This document shows, in pieces, positions 50,501 through 59,458 of a stretch of DNA of 64,000 nucleotides (its first letter is position 1; each line of letters starts with the position of its first letter). The DNA comes from Syntrophaceae bacterium (GTDB lineage: Bacteria > Desulfobacterota > Syntrophia > Syntrophales > UBA2192), in NCBI GenBank assembly GCA_013177795.1, contig JABLXY010000002.1, positions 930,001-994,000 on the forward strand, written 5' to 3'. The notes beneath the pieces were generated by a model. The model was not told the origin of the DNA, searched no databases, and saw only the letters and a program-made list of their open reading frames with translations. Made by a program: the position numbers and the translations under genes.

Positions 50501-53392
50501 GCCGGCGATCCGCCTCCGGTGCGAGTAGGTCTTGCGCTGGTAGAGATCCACGGCCACCTCCGCGTCGGGCACGGGGTTGCCCGCCAGGTCGAGCACGACC
50601 ACGCGGTAGCGGAGCAGATCGGCCGAGGCCGCCCAGGATTCAGGCTTCAGGCCCACGGCGAGCCCCGAGGGGGCAAGCGGGATGTCCGCGGCCGCCGTCT
50701 GGACCTCGCCGTTGGGGTCGCGGTACTCGAGCTCGGCGTGGAGGGACTTCGGCGCGTCGATCCTCGGCAGCTTGACGAACTTCGCCCGGGCGGAGCCGGT
50801 CTCGTCGAGCCTCAGCTCCTGCGTGGGCAGGCGCCGCGGCCGGTCGCGGGCGGGGGCGTCCTCGTCGTCGGGACCCAGCCCGTCGTCGGCCGACAGCGTC
50901 CGGGTGCCCTCCTTCAGGCGCTCCCCCGAAAAGGTGTATTCGTCGTATCCCGGGAAGACCAGCGCCCTCGGCCGGATCTCGCCTCGGAGCTTCACCGGGA
51001 GCCTCCCCGCGCCGCCTCCGGAGAAGAAGGACACGGAGAGATCGAGGCCGACCTCCCTCGGCTGCACGATGGGCGCGGCGGGGCCCTGCACGACGGCCTT
51101 CATCAGGGGGACGCGGAACTCCTCCACGTGGAAGGAGCCCGTGACGAGCTTCGGCGCATTCCTGTCCCCCTTTCGGGCGAGGCTCACCTCGTAGGATCCC
51201 AGGCGCGCCCCCTCGGGGATCTTCCAGTCCGTCGCGGCGCTGCCGTTGCGTTCCCAGGACAGGGGCAGGCGGTACTCCTGCCCGCTTCCGCCGTGGCGGA
51301 TCTCCACCTCGTCGAAGCGGAAACGGTCCTCGGGCAGGGTGAGCCCCGCCGTCGTGGGCACCCGCAGGATGTGCTTCATGTGGACCGTCTCGCCGGCCCG
51401 CAGCAGGGTGCGGTCCAGGATCGTGTGGCCGATCACGTCGTCGGGACCGCGCCAGTCGCCCGTGGGCAGCTGGAACCGCCAGGGCTCGATCCCGTCCTCC
51501 CAGCTCGAGTGGGTGAACGTGGCGTCCCTGTCCGTGCGGGCGAAGACGAAGAGACCCGTCGTCATGCCGCCCAGCATGCCCGTGTGCTCGCTGTAGTTGA
51601 CGGGCCAGTTGCAGCGGGCCTGCTTTTCACGGGAGGGGAGGGTGCCCCGGATGAGGGCCAGGCCCCGCTCGTCCGTCTTTCCCTGCCAGAGACGCTTCCC
51701 GCTGCAGTCGCGCACGGAGAGGGCGGCGCCCGCCACGGGGGCGCCCGTGTCGAGGGCCGTGACCCAGATGAGCGATGACTCGCGGCCCCACTTGAAGTGG
51801 GCCGCCAGGTTCGTCACGAGGGCCGCCGCCGGGACGTACAGGGGGGCGGGCCTGGCAAGCAGGTGCCGGCCCAGGATGCGGCTCTCGATCTCCACGACGT
51901 GGAAGCCGGGTTTTTCGAGCGGGATGCCGACCACCTCGAAGGCCTTCCCGCCGCCCGGGACGGGCAGATTGAATTCCTTGCCCGCCGTCCGGCCCTCGAA
52001 CAGGGACTTCTCGCGGGTGACCGAGGCGACGCTGCGCAGCCAGTGGATGACGCGCTGCTCCTCGGTGAGGCTCACCGTCCGGACCCTGGCCCTGACCTGC
52101 TGGGTGAGGGCCGGCTGGCCGTCGAGGGCCGTCTCCGCGCGACGCCCCGCACGGGCTGCGGGGTCGGGCGTTTCGGGCTCGATCTCCTCGGCGTCGCCCT
52201 CCACGGTGAGAAGCCGGTTTTTCAGCTCCGCCTCGATGTTGCGGACCGTCACGGGCAGCAAGGGGGTTGCCGCCTCGAGGATGCCGAAGCGCGCGGCGAA
52301 CTTCGCCAGCGGCGGGTACCCCTCCGTCTTCACCGTGAGCGGGAAACGGCCGGCGTTGGCCAGGGGGCGCCCCGCGTCGTCCTTCATGCCCGTCGGCATC
52401 TCGACGGAGAACGCCGTCTTTTCCGGGAAGGGCCCGGGAAAGATGATGAACTGCGTGTGCGTGCGGCTCTGGTCGTCCCCCGACTTCGGTTTCCAGCTCT
52501 TCCCGCCGGTGTCCCTGAGAACGATCTCCTTGGCGAGGCTCCAGGGCGCCGGTGCCGAGAACGTCATGCGCATGGGCAGCACGGGGATGCAGCCGCCGCC
52601 CTTCTTCTCGCGGGGGCAGGAGAACTCGGCCCGGAAAGGGGGCCGGGCCTGGAACTCGAGGACCTGGTCCTCCTCCGTCTCCACCCCGCTGAGGGCGGCG
52701 ATGCCCTTGCCCCACACGAGCCGGACCTTCGCCGATGGGGGAAAGGCCTGTCTTGCGCGGAGGGCCACCAGCGTGCCCTCGTCCTTCGGCACCCGCAGGG
52801 CCTTGAGGAGCTGCTCTCGCTCCCTGCCCGTGACGAGCGTGACGCCCACCCGCTCGCTCACCCCGGCAACCGAGAACCAGGCGTTTTTCACGATCGTCTC
52901 CGGCACGGGCTGCGCGTCCAGGGTGAGCACGAAAACCTGCCTCTCGTCGATGGCCGTGTCCCCCTCGTAGGGGCGCGACTGGATGACGGAGGGCCCGCCC
53001 GTGGAGAAGGAGAAGGCCGCCGTTTCCGGGACGGGCGTTCCGGCCAGCGTCTTCAAGCCGGGCTTCAGGGTGAATCGGCAGGCGATGCCGCCGGGGAGGT
53101 TCCTCTCGAAGTCGTAGGACCAGGTCCGGGCGTCGATCCAGCGCCCGCTGCCCTTCTCGGCGCACCGGACGTCGAAGGGGTCTGCCAGCTGCGGGTCGCC
53201 GAAGGAAACCATGGGCTCCGAGAAGCGCGCAGTCACCTGGCGGATTTCCTTGACCGTGCCCTGGGGCGCGAACATCTCGATGCGCGCCCCCTCGGCCGCG
53301 CCGAGGGCGGCCGGGGCCGAAAGCGTTGCGAGGAGAATCCAGGTCAACAGGGAAAAGGACGCGAGACCGCGCAGCGGGACGCTTGGGCGCAT
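47579..53392 (-). CDS. Bacterial alpha-2-macroglobulin
   Basis: A 1937-residue periplasmic protease trap. A signal peptide (SLLTWILLATLSAPAALGA) precedes a string of macroglobulin (MG) domains. The thioester Cys1489-Leu-Glu-Gln1492 in YPYGCLEQK covalently captures attacking proteases. Such proteins protect the cell envelope together with PbpC, which lies downstream. The C-terminal DPIPAGSAVIAVGLEPGQEK region is the receptor-binding-like domain. The length exceeds that of E. coli YfhM (about 1650), reflecting extra N-terminal domains. Start ATG 53392. Confidence 0.93.
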   Translation of the reverse strand: MRPSVPLRGLASFSLLTWILLATLSAPAALGAAEGARIEMFAPQGTVKEIRQVTARFSEPMVSFGDPQLADPFDVRCAEKGSGRWIDARTWSYDFERNLPGGIACRFTLKPGLKTLAGTPVPETAAFSFSTGGPSVIQSRPYEGDTAIDERQVFVLTLDAQPVPETIVKNAWFSVAGVSERVGVTLVTGREREQLLKALRVPKDEGTLVALRARQAFPPSAKVRLVWGKGIAALSGVETEEDQVLEFQARPPFRAEFSCPREKKGGGCIPVLPMRMTFSAPAPWSLAKEIVLRDTGGKSWKPKSGDDQSRTHTQFIIFPGPFPEKTAFSVEMPTGMKDDAGRPLANAGRFPLTVKTEGYPPLAKFAARFGILEAATPLLPVTVRNIEAELKNRLLTVEGDAEEIEPETPDPAARAGRRAETALDGQPALTQQVRARVRTVSLTEEQRVIHWLRSVASVTREKSLFEGRTAGKEFNLPVPGGGKAFEVVGIPLEKPGFHVVEIESRILGRHLLARPAPLYVPAAALVTNLAAHFKWGRESSLIWVTALDTGAPVAGAALSVRDCSGKRLWQGKTDERGLALIRGTLPSREKQARCNWPVNYSEHTGMLGGMTTGLFVFARTDRDATFTHSSWEDGIEPWRFQLPTGDWRGPDDVIGHTILDRTLLRAGETVHMKHILRVPTTAGLTLPEDRFRFDEVEIRHGGSGQEYRLPLSWERNGSAATDWKIPEGARLGSYEVSLARKGDRNAPKLVTGSFHVEEFRVPLMKAVVQGPAAPIVQPREVGLDLSVSFFSGGGAGRLPVKLRGEIRPRALVFPGYDEYTFSGERLKEGTRTLSADDGLGPDDEDAPARDRPRRLPTQELRLDETGSARAKFVKLPRIDAPKSLHAELEYRDPNGEVQTAAADIPLAPSGLAVGLKPESWAASADLLRYRVVVLDLAGNPVPDAEVAVDLYQRKTYSHRRRIAGGFYAYENVSEVRRIAVPCKAESGDAGKALCEAGPHCKGRTDASGLLLCEAPSPVSGNVILQAEAKDADGNPAVATFSLWAAGQEDWWFEARNDDRIDVIPEKKRYEPGEKARLQVRMPFREATALVTVEREGIVDAYVQRLSGTNPVVEIPVKRNHAPNAFVSVLAVRGRTAEAAPTATFDPGKPAWKLGIAEIRVGWKEHELAVEVKPDKPVYRVRQEADVLFRVRAASGGKLPEGTELAVAAVDRGLLALRPNGTWKLLEAMMGQRPYEIFTSTAQMMVIGKRHFGLKALPQGGGGGKQITRELFDTLLAWKASVPLDEKGEARLRIPLKDSLTEYRIVAVATGGPDLFGTGQADIRTTQDLQLLAGIPPLAREGDFLKAGVTVRNATERPMNAEARLAVTAGREKTDYETLRVGLSPGEAKEIGWDIRVPAGVDRLDYEISAVERDGKTEDRIRVSQRIVPAVPVRTRQATLVQVRGKADIPVERPASALAGRGGIAVRLQPKIADGLAGVREYMSLYPYGCLEQKISKAVALRDKALWQERMRELPAYLDDEGLLKYFPLMRAGSDVLTAYVMAVAQEAGYEIPPVLRDRMTEGLTGFVEGRIRRTSDLATADLAIRKVAALEALSRYGKAKAALLAPVAIETNLWPTSAVIDWIGLLKRTANIPDRAKKLAAAQQVLRSRLNLQGTVMGFSTERSDGLWWLMVSPDVNAVRALLAVTDLEAWKDDAPRIARGALGRMRQGHWDTTTANAWGTLAFEKFSAAFEKSDVSGKTTAALGPKSSSVSWGAWESPKGGTVRFDWPDGKGTLSLSHEGDGAPWATVQALAAVPLRKPFSSGYRIKKTVTPVEKKVKSFWSRGDVVRVTLEVEAQSDMTWVVLSDPIPAGSAVIAVGLEPGQEKSAGRAQEAYVERAFEACRFYYRFVPKGTWRTGYTLRLNNEGTFQMPPTRAEALYAPEMFGEIPNPVLSVNP

Positions 53393-53546
53393 GGCCGACC
53401 TCTCGGGGTGGGATTGCTGGGGGATTGTTTAGCAGAAATGACGGAATGAGGGCAAAGGCTTTCTTCGGCCGCAGCGCTGCCGTGACAGGGGTCGGGAGGG
53501 CAGGGGCGAGCGCTGCAGGCGCAGAACCACAATAACCCCCTTGCTT

Positions 53547-53563
53547 CCCCTTTACCAAAGGGG
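53547..53563. repeat. Short palindrome between alpha-2-macroglobulin and NHL genes
   Basis: CCCCTTT, ACC, AAAGGGG: a perfect seven-base stem with a three-base loop in the 205-base gap. Terminator-like on neither strand because there is no U-run. Probably a generic intergenic palindrome. Confidence 0.45.
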
Positions 53564-53597
53564 GAGGCTTTCGAAGTCCGTCCTCTTTCCCGTCATC

Positions 53598-55730
53598 TCA
53601 CCGTTTGCGGTGCCTGATCGCGATCGCGACAACCGGCACGCCGAGCAACACGAGCAGCAACGGGTACTCGATCGTGTAGACGATCGGCGTGAGGGCCCAG
53701 CGCACCGCCGTTCGCAGACCTTCATGCTTCGCGATGAACGCGGCCGCGGGCGGCGACCAGGCGCAGTAGAGATCGATGAAGGCCCTTCCGATCGCGGTCG
53801 GCGCCAGCACCCGGTCCCTGAAGTCGCGCAGGGTCTGCACGTGCGGGTCGAGGGCCGATCCGTAGGCCGCCGTGGCGATGAAGCAGCTCACGAACACCCC
53901 GGTGTCGTCCCCCGGGGTGCTCACGGGCGTGAAGACCTGGATGCGCTGGTTTTGCGTGTCTGCAACGTAGAGGTTGCCGTCGGGGCTCAGGGCGATGCCT
54001 TCCGGCCCGTCGAATTCACCGCGGCCGGTGCCGAAGGAACCCCACTTGGTGAGAAAGAGGCCGCCCGGCGAGAACTTCTGGATGCGGTGGTTGCCCGTGT
54101 CGGCCACGTAGAGGTTTCCCCTCGCGTCGACGGCAACGCCGGCCGGGCCGTCGAACTGGCCGTCGGCCGTCCCGAAGGACCCCACGGTGCCCGCGAAGAC
54201 CCCCAGGGAGGTGAACTTCTGGATGCGGTGATTGCCCGTGTCGGCCACGTAGACATTGCCCAGGTTGTCCACCGCCACGGCGGAGGGGGCATCGAATTGC
54301 CCGTTTCCGGCGCCGAAGGACCCCCACTTGGTGAGGTAAACGCCCGAGGGGGAGAATTTCTGGATTCGGTGGTTGCCCGTGTCGGCCACGTAGACGTTGC
54401 CGCTGGAGTCCGTGGCGACGCCCAGCGGCCGCTCGAATTGGCCGTTTGCCGAGCCCCGGGAGCCCCACGCGGTGATGAAGATGTTCGACGCGGAGAATTT
54501 CTGGATTCGGTGGTTGCCCGTGTCGGCCACGTAGAGATTGCCGGCAGCATCCCCGGTCACGGACGAAGGCGTGTTGAACTGCCCGTTGGCCGTTCCCAGG
54601 CCGCCCCAGACGGCCGTGAACGTCCCTGCCGAGGTGAACTGCTGGATTCGGTGATTGCCCGCCTCCGCCACGAAGACATTCCCCAGGGAGTTGACGTGCA
54701 CGTCGGCGGGGCTCGAGAGCCGGCCGTTGCCGGTCAGCGAGGAGCCCCAGGTGAGATTCCATGTGCCCGCGTCGTCGAACCGCTGGATGCGGTCGTTGAC
54801 CGTGTCCGCCACAAAAACGGCCGTTCCCGCCGTGCTGACCGCCAGCCCCTGCGGGCTGTTGAACTGGGCATCGCCTGGCCCGAAGGTTCCCCACTGGGAC
54901 CGGTAGTTGACCACGGCGCCCACGACGAGAAACTTCTGGACCCGGTGGTTGCGGGAATCCGTCACGTAGACGTTGCCGGCCGTGTCGACATCCACGGCCG
55001 TCGGTGCGTCGAACTGGCCGTCGCCCGTTCCCAAGGAGCCCCAGGCGACGACGAACGTGCCCGTCGGGGAAAATCTCTGGATGCGGTTGTTGCCCGTGTC
55101 GGCGACGAGCACATTCCCAGAGGAGTCCGCCGCAATCCCCAGGGGGCCCGAGAACTGGCCGTTTCCCGTGCCGGTGGTTCCCCAGGCTCCGACGAAAGTG
55201 CCCGAGGAGGTGAAGCGCTGGATTCGGTCGTTGCCCGTGTCGGCCACGTAGACGTTGTTCGACGGATCCACCGCAACGGCCGAGGGGGTGTCGAACTGCC
55301 CGTTCAGAACCCCCCGGGTTCCCCACTGGGAGAGGTAGGCGCCGGCGGCGGTGAACTTCTGGATGCGGTGATTGCCCGCGTCGGCCACGTAGACGTTGCC
55401 GAGGGAATCCAGGGCCACGTCGGAGGGCAGGTTGAACTGTCCGTTTCCGCTCCCGAAGGACCCCCAGGCGGTGACGAATGCTTCCGAGGCGTTGAAGACC
55501 TGGATCCGGTTGTTCCGGGAATCGGCGACGTAGACGAGGCCGGAGGAAGCCGTGGCGATGCCCAGGGGCTTCTTGAACTCGCCGCTGCCCGTGACGTCCG
55601 AGCCCCAGGAGGTGACGAACAGGGCGCCGCCGTCGGATGCAACGAGAGCCTCCTGGCGGGGCAGGACGGCGAGGAAGAGGATGAGCAACGGGACGATGAG
55701 AAACGGATGGAAGAGGGCTTTGCTTTTCAT
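53598..55730 (-). CDS. Secreted NHL-repeat beta-propeller with CFI-box anchor
   Basis: A 710-residue protein with an N-terminal signal peptide ([16 protein letters not shown]). It has twelve NHL-type repeats, each ending NxRIQxF and containing YVADTGN. After the propellers comes [10 protein letters not shown] and a C-terminal hydrophobic helix with a basic tail (RHRKR), a sorting signal known as the CFI-box C-terminal domain. NHL propellers mediate protein or sugar binding, often in extracellular settings. In DNA the repeats are strikingly regular. Start ATG 55730. Function unknown. Confidence 0.9.
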   Translation of the reverse strand: MKSKALFHPFLIVPLLILFLAVLPRQEALVASDGGALFVTSWGSDVTGSGEFKKPLGIATASSGLVYVADSRNNRIQVFNASEAFVTAWGSFGSGNGQFNLPSDVALDSLGNVYVADAGNHRIQKFTAAGAYLSQWGTRGVLNGQFDTPSAVAVDPSNNVYVADTGNDRIQRFTSSGTFVGAWGTTGTGNGQFSGPLGIAADSSGNVLVADTGNNRIQRFSPTGTFVVAWGSLGTGDGQFDAPTAVDVDTAGNVYVTDSRNHRVQKFLVVGAVVNYRSQWGTFGPGDAQFNSPQGLAVSTAGTAVFVADTVNDRIQRFDDAGTWNLTWGSSLTGNGRLSSPADVHVNSLGNVFVAEAGNHRIQQFTSAGTFTAVWGGLGTANGQFNTPSSVTGDAAGNLYVADTGNHRIQKFSASNIFITAWGSRGSANGQFERPLGVATDSSGNVYVADTGNHRIQKFSPSGVYLTKWGSFGAGNGQFDAPSAVAVDNLGNVYVADTGNHRIQKFTSLGVFAGTVGSFGTADGQFDGPAGVAVDARGNLYVADTGNHRIQKFSPGGLFLTKWGSFGTGRGEFDGPEGIALSPDGNLYVADTQNQRIQVFTPVSTPGDDTGVFVSCFIATAAYGSALDPHVQTLRDFRDRVLAPTAIGRAFIDLYCAWSPPAAAFIAKHEGLRTAVRWALTPIVYTIEYPLLLVLLGVPVVAIAIRHRKR
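53938..55510 (-). repeat. Twelve 141-bp tandem units inside the NHL gene
   Basis: The string TGGAT(G/T)CGGT recurs at 53938, 54079, 54220, 54361, 54502, 54643, 54784, 54937, 55078, 55219, 55360 and 55501. Every step is 141 bases (47 codons) except one of 153. High similarity between units makes recombination, length change and assembly collapse likely. Confidence 0.85.
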
Positions 55731-55835
55731 GTCGCCTCCCCGGCGTCAGGCCTTTGGCCGTGCACGGCGGCACGCGGTTTCCGGGTGTCCTGCGCACAAG
55801 GTAAAAGGCCCGCAAGGGAAAGTAAAGTATGATTT

Positions 55836-55859
55836 TTTTCTAATCCGGGTATTAGAAAA
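55836..55859. promoter_or_regulatory. Operator-like palindrome between NHL gene and miaB
   Basis: TTTTCTAAT-CCGGGT-ATTAGAAAA is a perfect nine-base inverted repeat 106 bases upstream of the NHL start and 127 bases upstream of miaB. AT-rich with a GC loop, it resembles a regulator binding site. Confidence 0.45.
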
Positions 55860-55985
55860 GCCTACGAAAAAAGGGTGAGACGGACGGGGCGGCCCGAAGG
55901 GTGCAGGAACAGAATCCGGTTGACTCCCCCCGGGGGCCTGTAATAAGAAGGGGCAGGGTAACTGTTTGGAATCGGAAAAGGAATC

Positions 55986-57341
55986 TTGGCGACGAAAAAA
56001 CTGTTCGTTCGGACCTTCGGCTGCCAGATGAACGTCCACGACTCGGAGCAGCTGGAGGAACTCCTCAAGAATTCGGGGTACGCAAGGACGGAGAGCGCGA
56101 GGGACGCGGACCTCATCATCGTCAACACCTGCAGCATCCGCGACAAGGCGGAGCAGAAGGTCTACAGCCAGCTCGGCCGCTACCGCCACCTCAAGAAGGC
56201 AAAACCGGGACTGCAGATCGGCGTCTGCGGCTGCGTGGCCCAGCAGCAGGGCGAGCGGCTGCTCGAGAAGGCCCCCTTCGTGGACCTCGTCATCGGGACC
56301 CACAACCTCGACCGCATGCCCGAGTGCATCGGGCTTGCCCGGCGGACGGGCCGCCCCGTCGTTCAGACCGCCTTCCGCGACACGGTGCCCTCCATCGGCA
56401 TCCCGACCCTCCCCGCGAACGGCTCCGTGAGCGCCTACGTCACGATCATGCAGGGCTGCGACAACTACTGTGCCTTCTGCGTCGTGCCCTACCTGCGGGG
56501 CCGCGAGCAGAGCCGGAAATTCGAGGACATCCTGGCCGAGGTGAGGGCGCTGGCCGCCCACGGGGTGAAGGAGGTGACCCTGCTGGGCCAGAACGTGAAC
56601 TCCTACGGCAAGTCCTTCGGCGGGGGGCACACCTTCGCGGGGCTTCTCCGCGCGATCGGCGAAATCCCCGGCATCGAGCGGATCCGCTTCACCACCTCGC
56701 ACCCCAAGGATCTCTCCGACGACATCATCGCCTGCTTCAGAGACGTGAAGGCCCTCTGCGAGAGCATCCACCTGCCGGTCCAGTCCGGCTCGGACGCGGT
56801 GCTCGCGAGGATGAACCGCCGCTACACGAGCGCCGATTACCTCGACCGGGTCCGCAAGCTGCGGGAGGCCGCGCCCGAGATCGCCATCAGCTCCGACATC
56901 ATCGTCGGATTCCCCGGAGAGACGGAGCAGGACTACCAGAAAACGCTTGACCTGATGGAAAAAGTCAGGTTTGATACCTTATACTCGTTCCAGTATTCCG
57001 AGAGGCCGGGAACGGCCGCCGCGGGGCTCGACGGCAAGGTGAGCCCCGGGGAAAAGCGCAGGCGGCTCATCGAACTCCAGGCCCTCCAGGACCGTCACAC
57101 GCAGGAGAAGCACGACAGCCTCGTCGGCACGACGGTGGAGGTCCTCGTGGACGGCACGAGCCGCAACACGGCCCGGGACGTGACGGGCCGCACACGGTCC
57201 AACAAGATCGTGAACTTCGCGGGAGGCAGGGACCTCATCGGGAAGACCGTCCGGGTCCGGATCGTGAAGGCGTTTCTGCATTCCCTCCGCGGCGAGATGC
57301 CGGGAGTTGAGGGAGGGTTCCTCCGATGTTCATCGAGATGA
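55986..57341 (+). CDS. miaB: tRNA-2-methylthio-N6-isopentenyladenosine synthase
   Basis: Radical-SAM methylthiotransferase that adds a methylthio group to i6A37 in tRNA. The 451-residue protein has the N-terminal UPF0004 cluster ligands Cys13, Cys49 and Cys83 and the radical-SAM ligands Cys158, Cys162 and Cys165 (GCDNYCAFC). A TRAM domain ends the protein (GTTVEVLVDG...GKTVRVRIVKA). The start is TTG 55986 with AGGA five bases upstream; no ATG fits, because Cys13 must be included. It overlaps the bifunctional nuclease gene by 16 bases and leads a plus-strand gene run. Confidence 0.95.
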   Translation: MATKKLFVRTFGCQMNVHDSEQLEELLKNSGYARTESARDADLIIVNTCSIRDKAEQKVYSQLGRYRHLKKAKPGLQIGVCGCVAQQQGERLLEKAPFVDLVIGTHNLDRMPECIGLARRTGRPVVQTAFRDTVPSIGIPTLPANGSVSAYVTIMQGCDNYCAFCVVPYLRGREQSRKFEDILAEVRALAAHGVKEVTLLGQNVNSYGKSFGGGHTFAGLLRAIGEIPGIERIRFTTSHPKDLSDDIIACFRDVKALCESIHLPVQSGSDAVLARMNRRYTSADYLDRVRKLREAAPEIAISSDIIVGFPGETEQDYQKTLDLMEKVRFDTLYSFQYSERPGTAAAGLDGKVSPGEKRRRLIELQALQDRHTQEKHDSLVGTTVEVLVDGTSRNTARDVTGRTRSNKIVNFAGGRDLIGKTVRVRIVKAFLHSLRGEMPGVEGGFLRCSSR

Positions 57342-57826
57342 AGGTGTCCGGTCTGACCATCGACCCGCTGACCAACACGCCCATCGTGATCCTGAAGGAC
57401 CTCGAGGGCAAGCGGGCGGTGCCCATCTGGATCGGGCTCTTCGAGGCCAGCGCCATCGCCACCGAGCTCGAGAAGATCAGCTTCTCGCGCCCGATGACGC
57501 ACGATCTCATGCGGGACCTGCTAAAGATCCTCGAGGCGAAAGTCCAGAAAATCGAGATCGTCGATCTGAGGAACAACACCTTCTTCGCCTGCATCCACCT
57601 GAGGCGAAACGGCGATACGCTCATCGTCGACTCGCGGCCGAGCGACGCCATCGCCCTGGCCTTGCGGGTCAACTGCCCCATCTTCATCGACGAGAAAGTG
57701 ATCGAGAAATCCCGAAACATCGACTTCGCCAAGAAGGTCGACGAGCTGGACAAGAAGAAGACGGAAGAACTCAAGGAGTTTCTGGAGAATCTTCCCGAGG
57801 AGGACTTCGGGAAGTATAAAATGTGA
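57326..57826 (+). CDS. Bifunctional nuclease (BFN/DUF151) family protein
   Basis: A 166-residue protein of the BFN family (DUF151). The core is KVSGLTIDPLTNTPIVILKD, the central HDLMRDLLKILEAKVQKIEIVDL and VDSRPSDAIALALRVNCPIF, ending in a lysine/glutamate-rich tail. Plant and mycobacterial relatives show RNase/DNase activity. ATG 57326 follows AGGGAGGG and overlaps miaB by 16 bases, so translation is coupled. A role in RNA or DNA handling is a family inference. Confidence 0.93.
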   Translation: MFIEMKVSGLTIDPLTNTPIVILKDLEGKRAVPIWIGLFEASAIATELEKISFSRPMTHDLMRDLLKILEAKVQKIEIVDLRNNTFFACIHLRRNGDTLIVDSRPSDAIALALRVNCPIFIDEKVIEKSRNIDFAKKVDELDKKKTEELKEFLENLPEEDFGKYKM

Positions 57827-57856
57827 CGGCACCGTCACCGCCCGAAGAGGCCCCGC

Positions 57857-58081
57857 GTGGAAGAGACACGACGCATCTATCTGAAAATGGGGGACAGGGT
57901 CGTTCACCTGCGTTACCCGCACTGGGGCACGGGCATGGTGGTGGAGGAGCAGAACTCCACCGTACTCGGCGGGAACTCCTTCGTGAAGATCGTCTTCCGG
58001 GACGGCCGCGTCCGCGTCTTCGACAATAATTTCGCCCACGCCTGGTGCTGCTACTACGCGGGAATCCGCCGCTGCACATGA
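57857..58081 (+). CDS. DUF3553 small protein
   Basis: A 74-residue protein beginning with GTG 57857 (AGAGG six bases upstream). It follows the DUF3553 pattern: KMGDRVVHLRYPHWGTGMVVEE, an interior beta-barrel segment FVKIVFRDGRVRVFDNNF, and the closing CCYYAGIRRCT. Such small barrel proteins resemble CarD/Tudor-like RNA-polymerase binding modules. The role is unknown. It is 30 bases after the nuclease gene. Confidence 0.85.
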   Translation: MEETRRIYLKMGDRVVHLRYPHWGTGMVVEEQNSTVLGGNSFVKIVFRDGRVRVFDNNFAHAWCCYYAGIRRCT

Positions 58082-58243
58082 TCGAAACGGCCTGTTTGCC
58101 ACTGAAGCGCATAAAGTAGTCATAAACCCGTTTTTATGCACTTTCTTATGCGTTTTCGTGGCTATTTTTATTGGGGCCTGATATAAGGGCTCCTTCAGGC
58201 TTTTCCGGGGTATACGCCGGAAAGGGCAACTGAATTTGGGTCT

Positions 58244-58354
58244 GGAAGTTCTGAAGTTCTGAAGTTGTGAAGTTGGGAAGCTTGGAGAGCCTGAGGAGTT
58301 GCGTGCGCGCCTCGACCCTTCCGAGCTTCTCAACTTCCCAGCTTCACAGCTTCC
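58244..58354. repeat. Palindromic octad element, GAAGTT unit, copy 2
   Basis: The left arm has GAAGTTNN units repeated at 8 bases (GAAGTTCT twice, GAAGTTGT, GAAGTTGG, GAAGCTTG). The right arm carries the complementary units (AACTTC, AGCTTC at 8-base spacing), ending at 58354. It is the same architecture and unit as 10915-11017, and both copies share CCGAGCTTC at the inner edge of the right arm. It precedes xerC by 42 bases. Confidence 0.8.
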
Positions 58355-58396
58355 TTGTGTGAGAAGGGTGTGGCCATCCACAAGAGGGATACGGTC

Positions 58397-59323
58397 ATGG
58401 AGAAGGCCATCGAGGCATTCGAGGCGCACCTGACGGCGGAGAGGAACCTGAGCCCTCACACCCGTCGCAGCTACCTGGCCGACCTCAGGCAGTTCCGGGC
58501 GTTCCTGGAACAAAACGGGCTGCTCCCCCCGGGAGGAAGCGGGCCGGAGCAACTGGCGGCCATCGACCACATGGCCGTTCGTTCGTTTCTGGGTTCGCTG
58601 GTCCGCCGGAAGGTCCGGAAGGTGACGGTCGTGCGGAAGATCGCGGCGCTGCGCACCTTCTTCAGTTACCTCATCCGGGAGGGCAGAGTCCGGGTGAACC
58701 CGGCCGAGATGGTCCAGGCCCCGAGAGCCGATAAGCATCTTCCCGCCTTCCTTCCGGTGGAGGAGATGTTTTCGCTTCTCGACCTGCCGTTTCCGGACGA
58801 CGTGGACGGGGCCAGGGACCGGGCCATGCTGGAGCTGTTCTACTCCTCGGGCATCCGCGTCAGCGAGCTTACGGGGCTCAACCTGGGTGACCTGGACATG
58901 CAGCAGGGTCTCATCAAGGTCCGGGGAAAGGGAAGGAAGGAGCGGATCGTGCCGGTGGGCGGCCAGGCCCTGCGGTCTTTGGAGCGGTACCTGGCGAAGC
59001 GGGGCGAAAGGGCTCGAACGGCGAGAGCGGCGGAGGCGGACCCCCCGCTGTTCCTGAGCCGCAGCGGCACGAGGATCACCCCCCGCAGCGTTGCGCGGGT
59101 CATCGACCGCTGCGTCACGCAGAGCGGGATCAGCAAGAAGGTGAGTCCCCACACGCTGCGGCACAGCTTTGCGACGCACCTGCTGGACGCAGGGGCCGAT
59201 CTGAGAGCGATCCAGGAGATGCTGGGCCACGAGAGCCTGTCGACGACGCAGAAGTACACGTCCGTGAGCGTGGCGAAGCTCATGGAGATCTACGATCGCG
59301 CTCACCCCAAAGCAAAGGGGTGA
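58397..59323 (+). CDS. xerC: Tyrosine recombinase XerC
   Basis: Site-specific tyrosine recombinase for chromosome-dimer resolution at dif. The 308-residue protein has a SAM-like N-terminal core-binding domain and all catalytic residues in order: Arg154, Lys178, His252, Arg255, His278 and the nucleophile Tyr287. ATG 58397 has GAGGGA eight bases upstream. It precedes hslV, as xerC-hslVU often do in this class. XerD cannot be ruled out from sequence alone, but hslVU synteny favours XerC. The gaps on both sides hold micro-repeat elements. Confidence 0.92.
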   Translation: MEKAIEAFEAHLTAERNLSPHTRRSYLADLRQFRAFLEQNGLLPPGGSGPEQLAAIDHMAVRSFLGSLVRRKVRKVTVVRKIAALRTFFSYLIREGRVRVNPAEMVQAPRADKHLPAFLPVEEMFSLLDLPFPDDVDGARDRAMLELFYSSGIRVSELTGLNLGDLDMQQGLIKVRGKGRKERIVPVGGQALRSLERYLAKRGERARTARAAEADPPLFLSRSGTRITPRSVARVIDRCVTQSGISKKVSPHTLRHSFATHLLDAGADLRAIQEMLGHESLSTTQKYTSVSVAKLMEIYDRAHPKAKG

Positions 59324-59333
59324 TGCGCGGGTT

Positions 59334-59427
59334 AAGGGCGTAAGGCTAATGGCTGAAGGCTTACAGCAGCGGAAGAAGGCAGATTTTTCTTTGCCAGAAG
59401 CCCTTCGCCTTGAGCCTTCTGCCAAGA
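59334..59427. repeat. Palindromic heptad element, AAGGCT unit
   Basis: The left arm has seven 7-base units from 59334 (AAGGGCG, TAAGGCT, AATGGCT, GAAGGCT, TACAGCA, GCGGAAG, AAGGCAG). The right arm has five units from 59393 (GCCAGAA, GCCCTTC, GCCTTGA, GCCTTCT, GCCAAGA), whose reverse complements match AGAAGGC. Between xerC and hslV. Confidence 0.75.
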
Positions 59428-59458
59428 ACCGATTCATTTCTCTGTGGATGAATATGGC

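Noticed and set aside
47415-53563. Palindromes at 47415-47432 and 53547-53563 as parts of the heptad/octad family
   Set aside because: They are simple hairpins without tandem short units and resemble widespread generic intergenic repeats.
58202-58223. TTTCCGG-N8-CCGGAAA as a terminator after DUF3553
   Set aside because: The stem is good, but no U-run follows on either strand.
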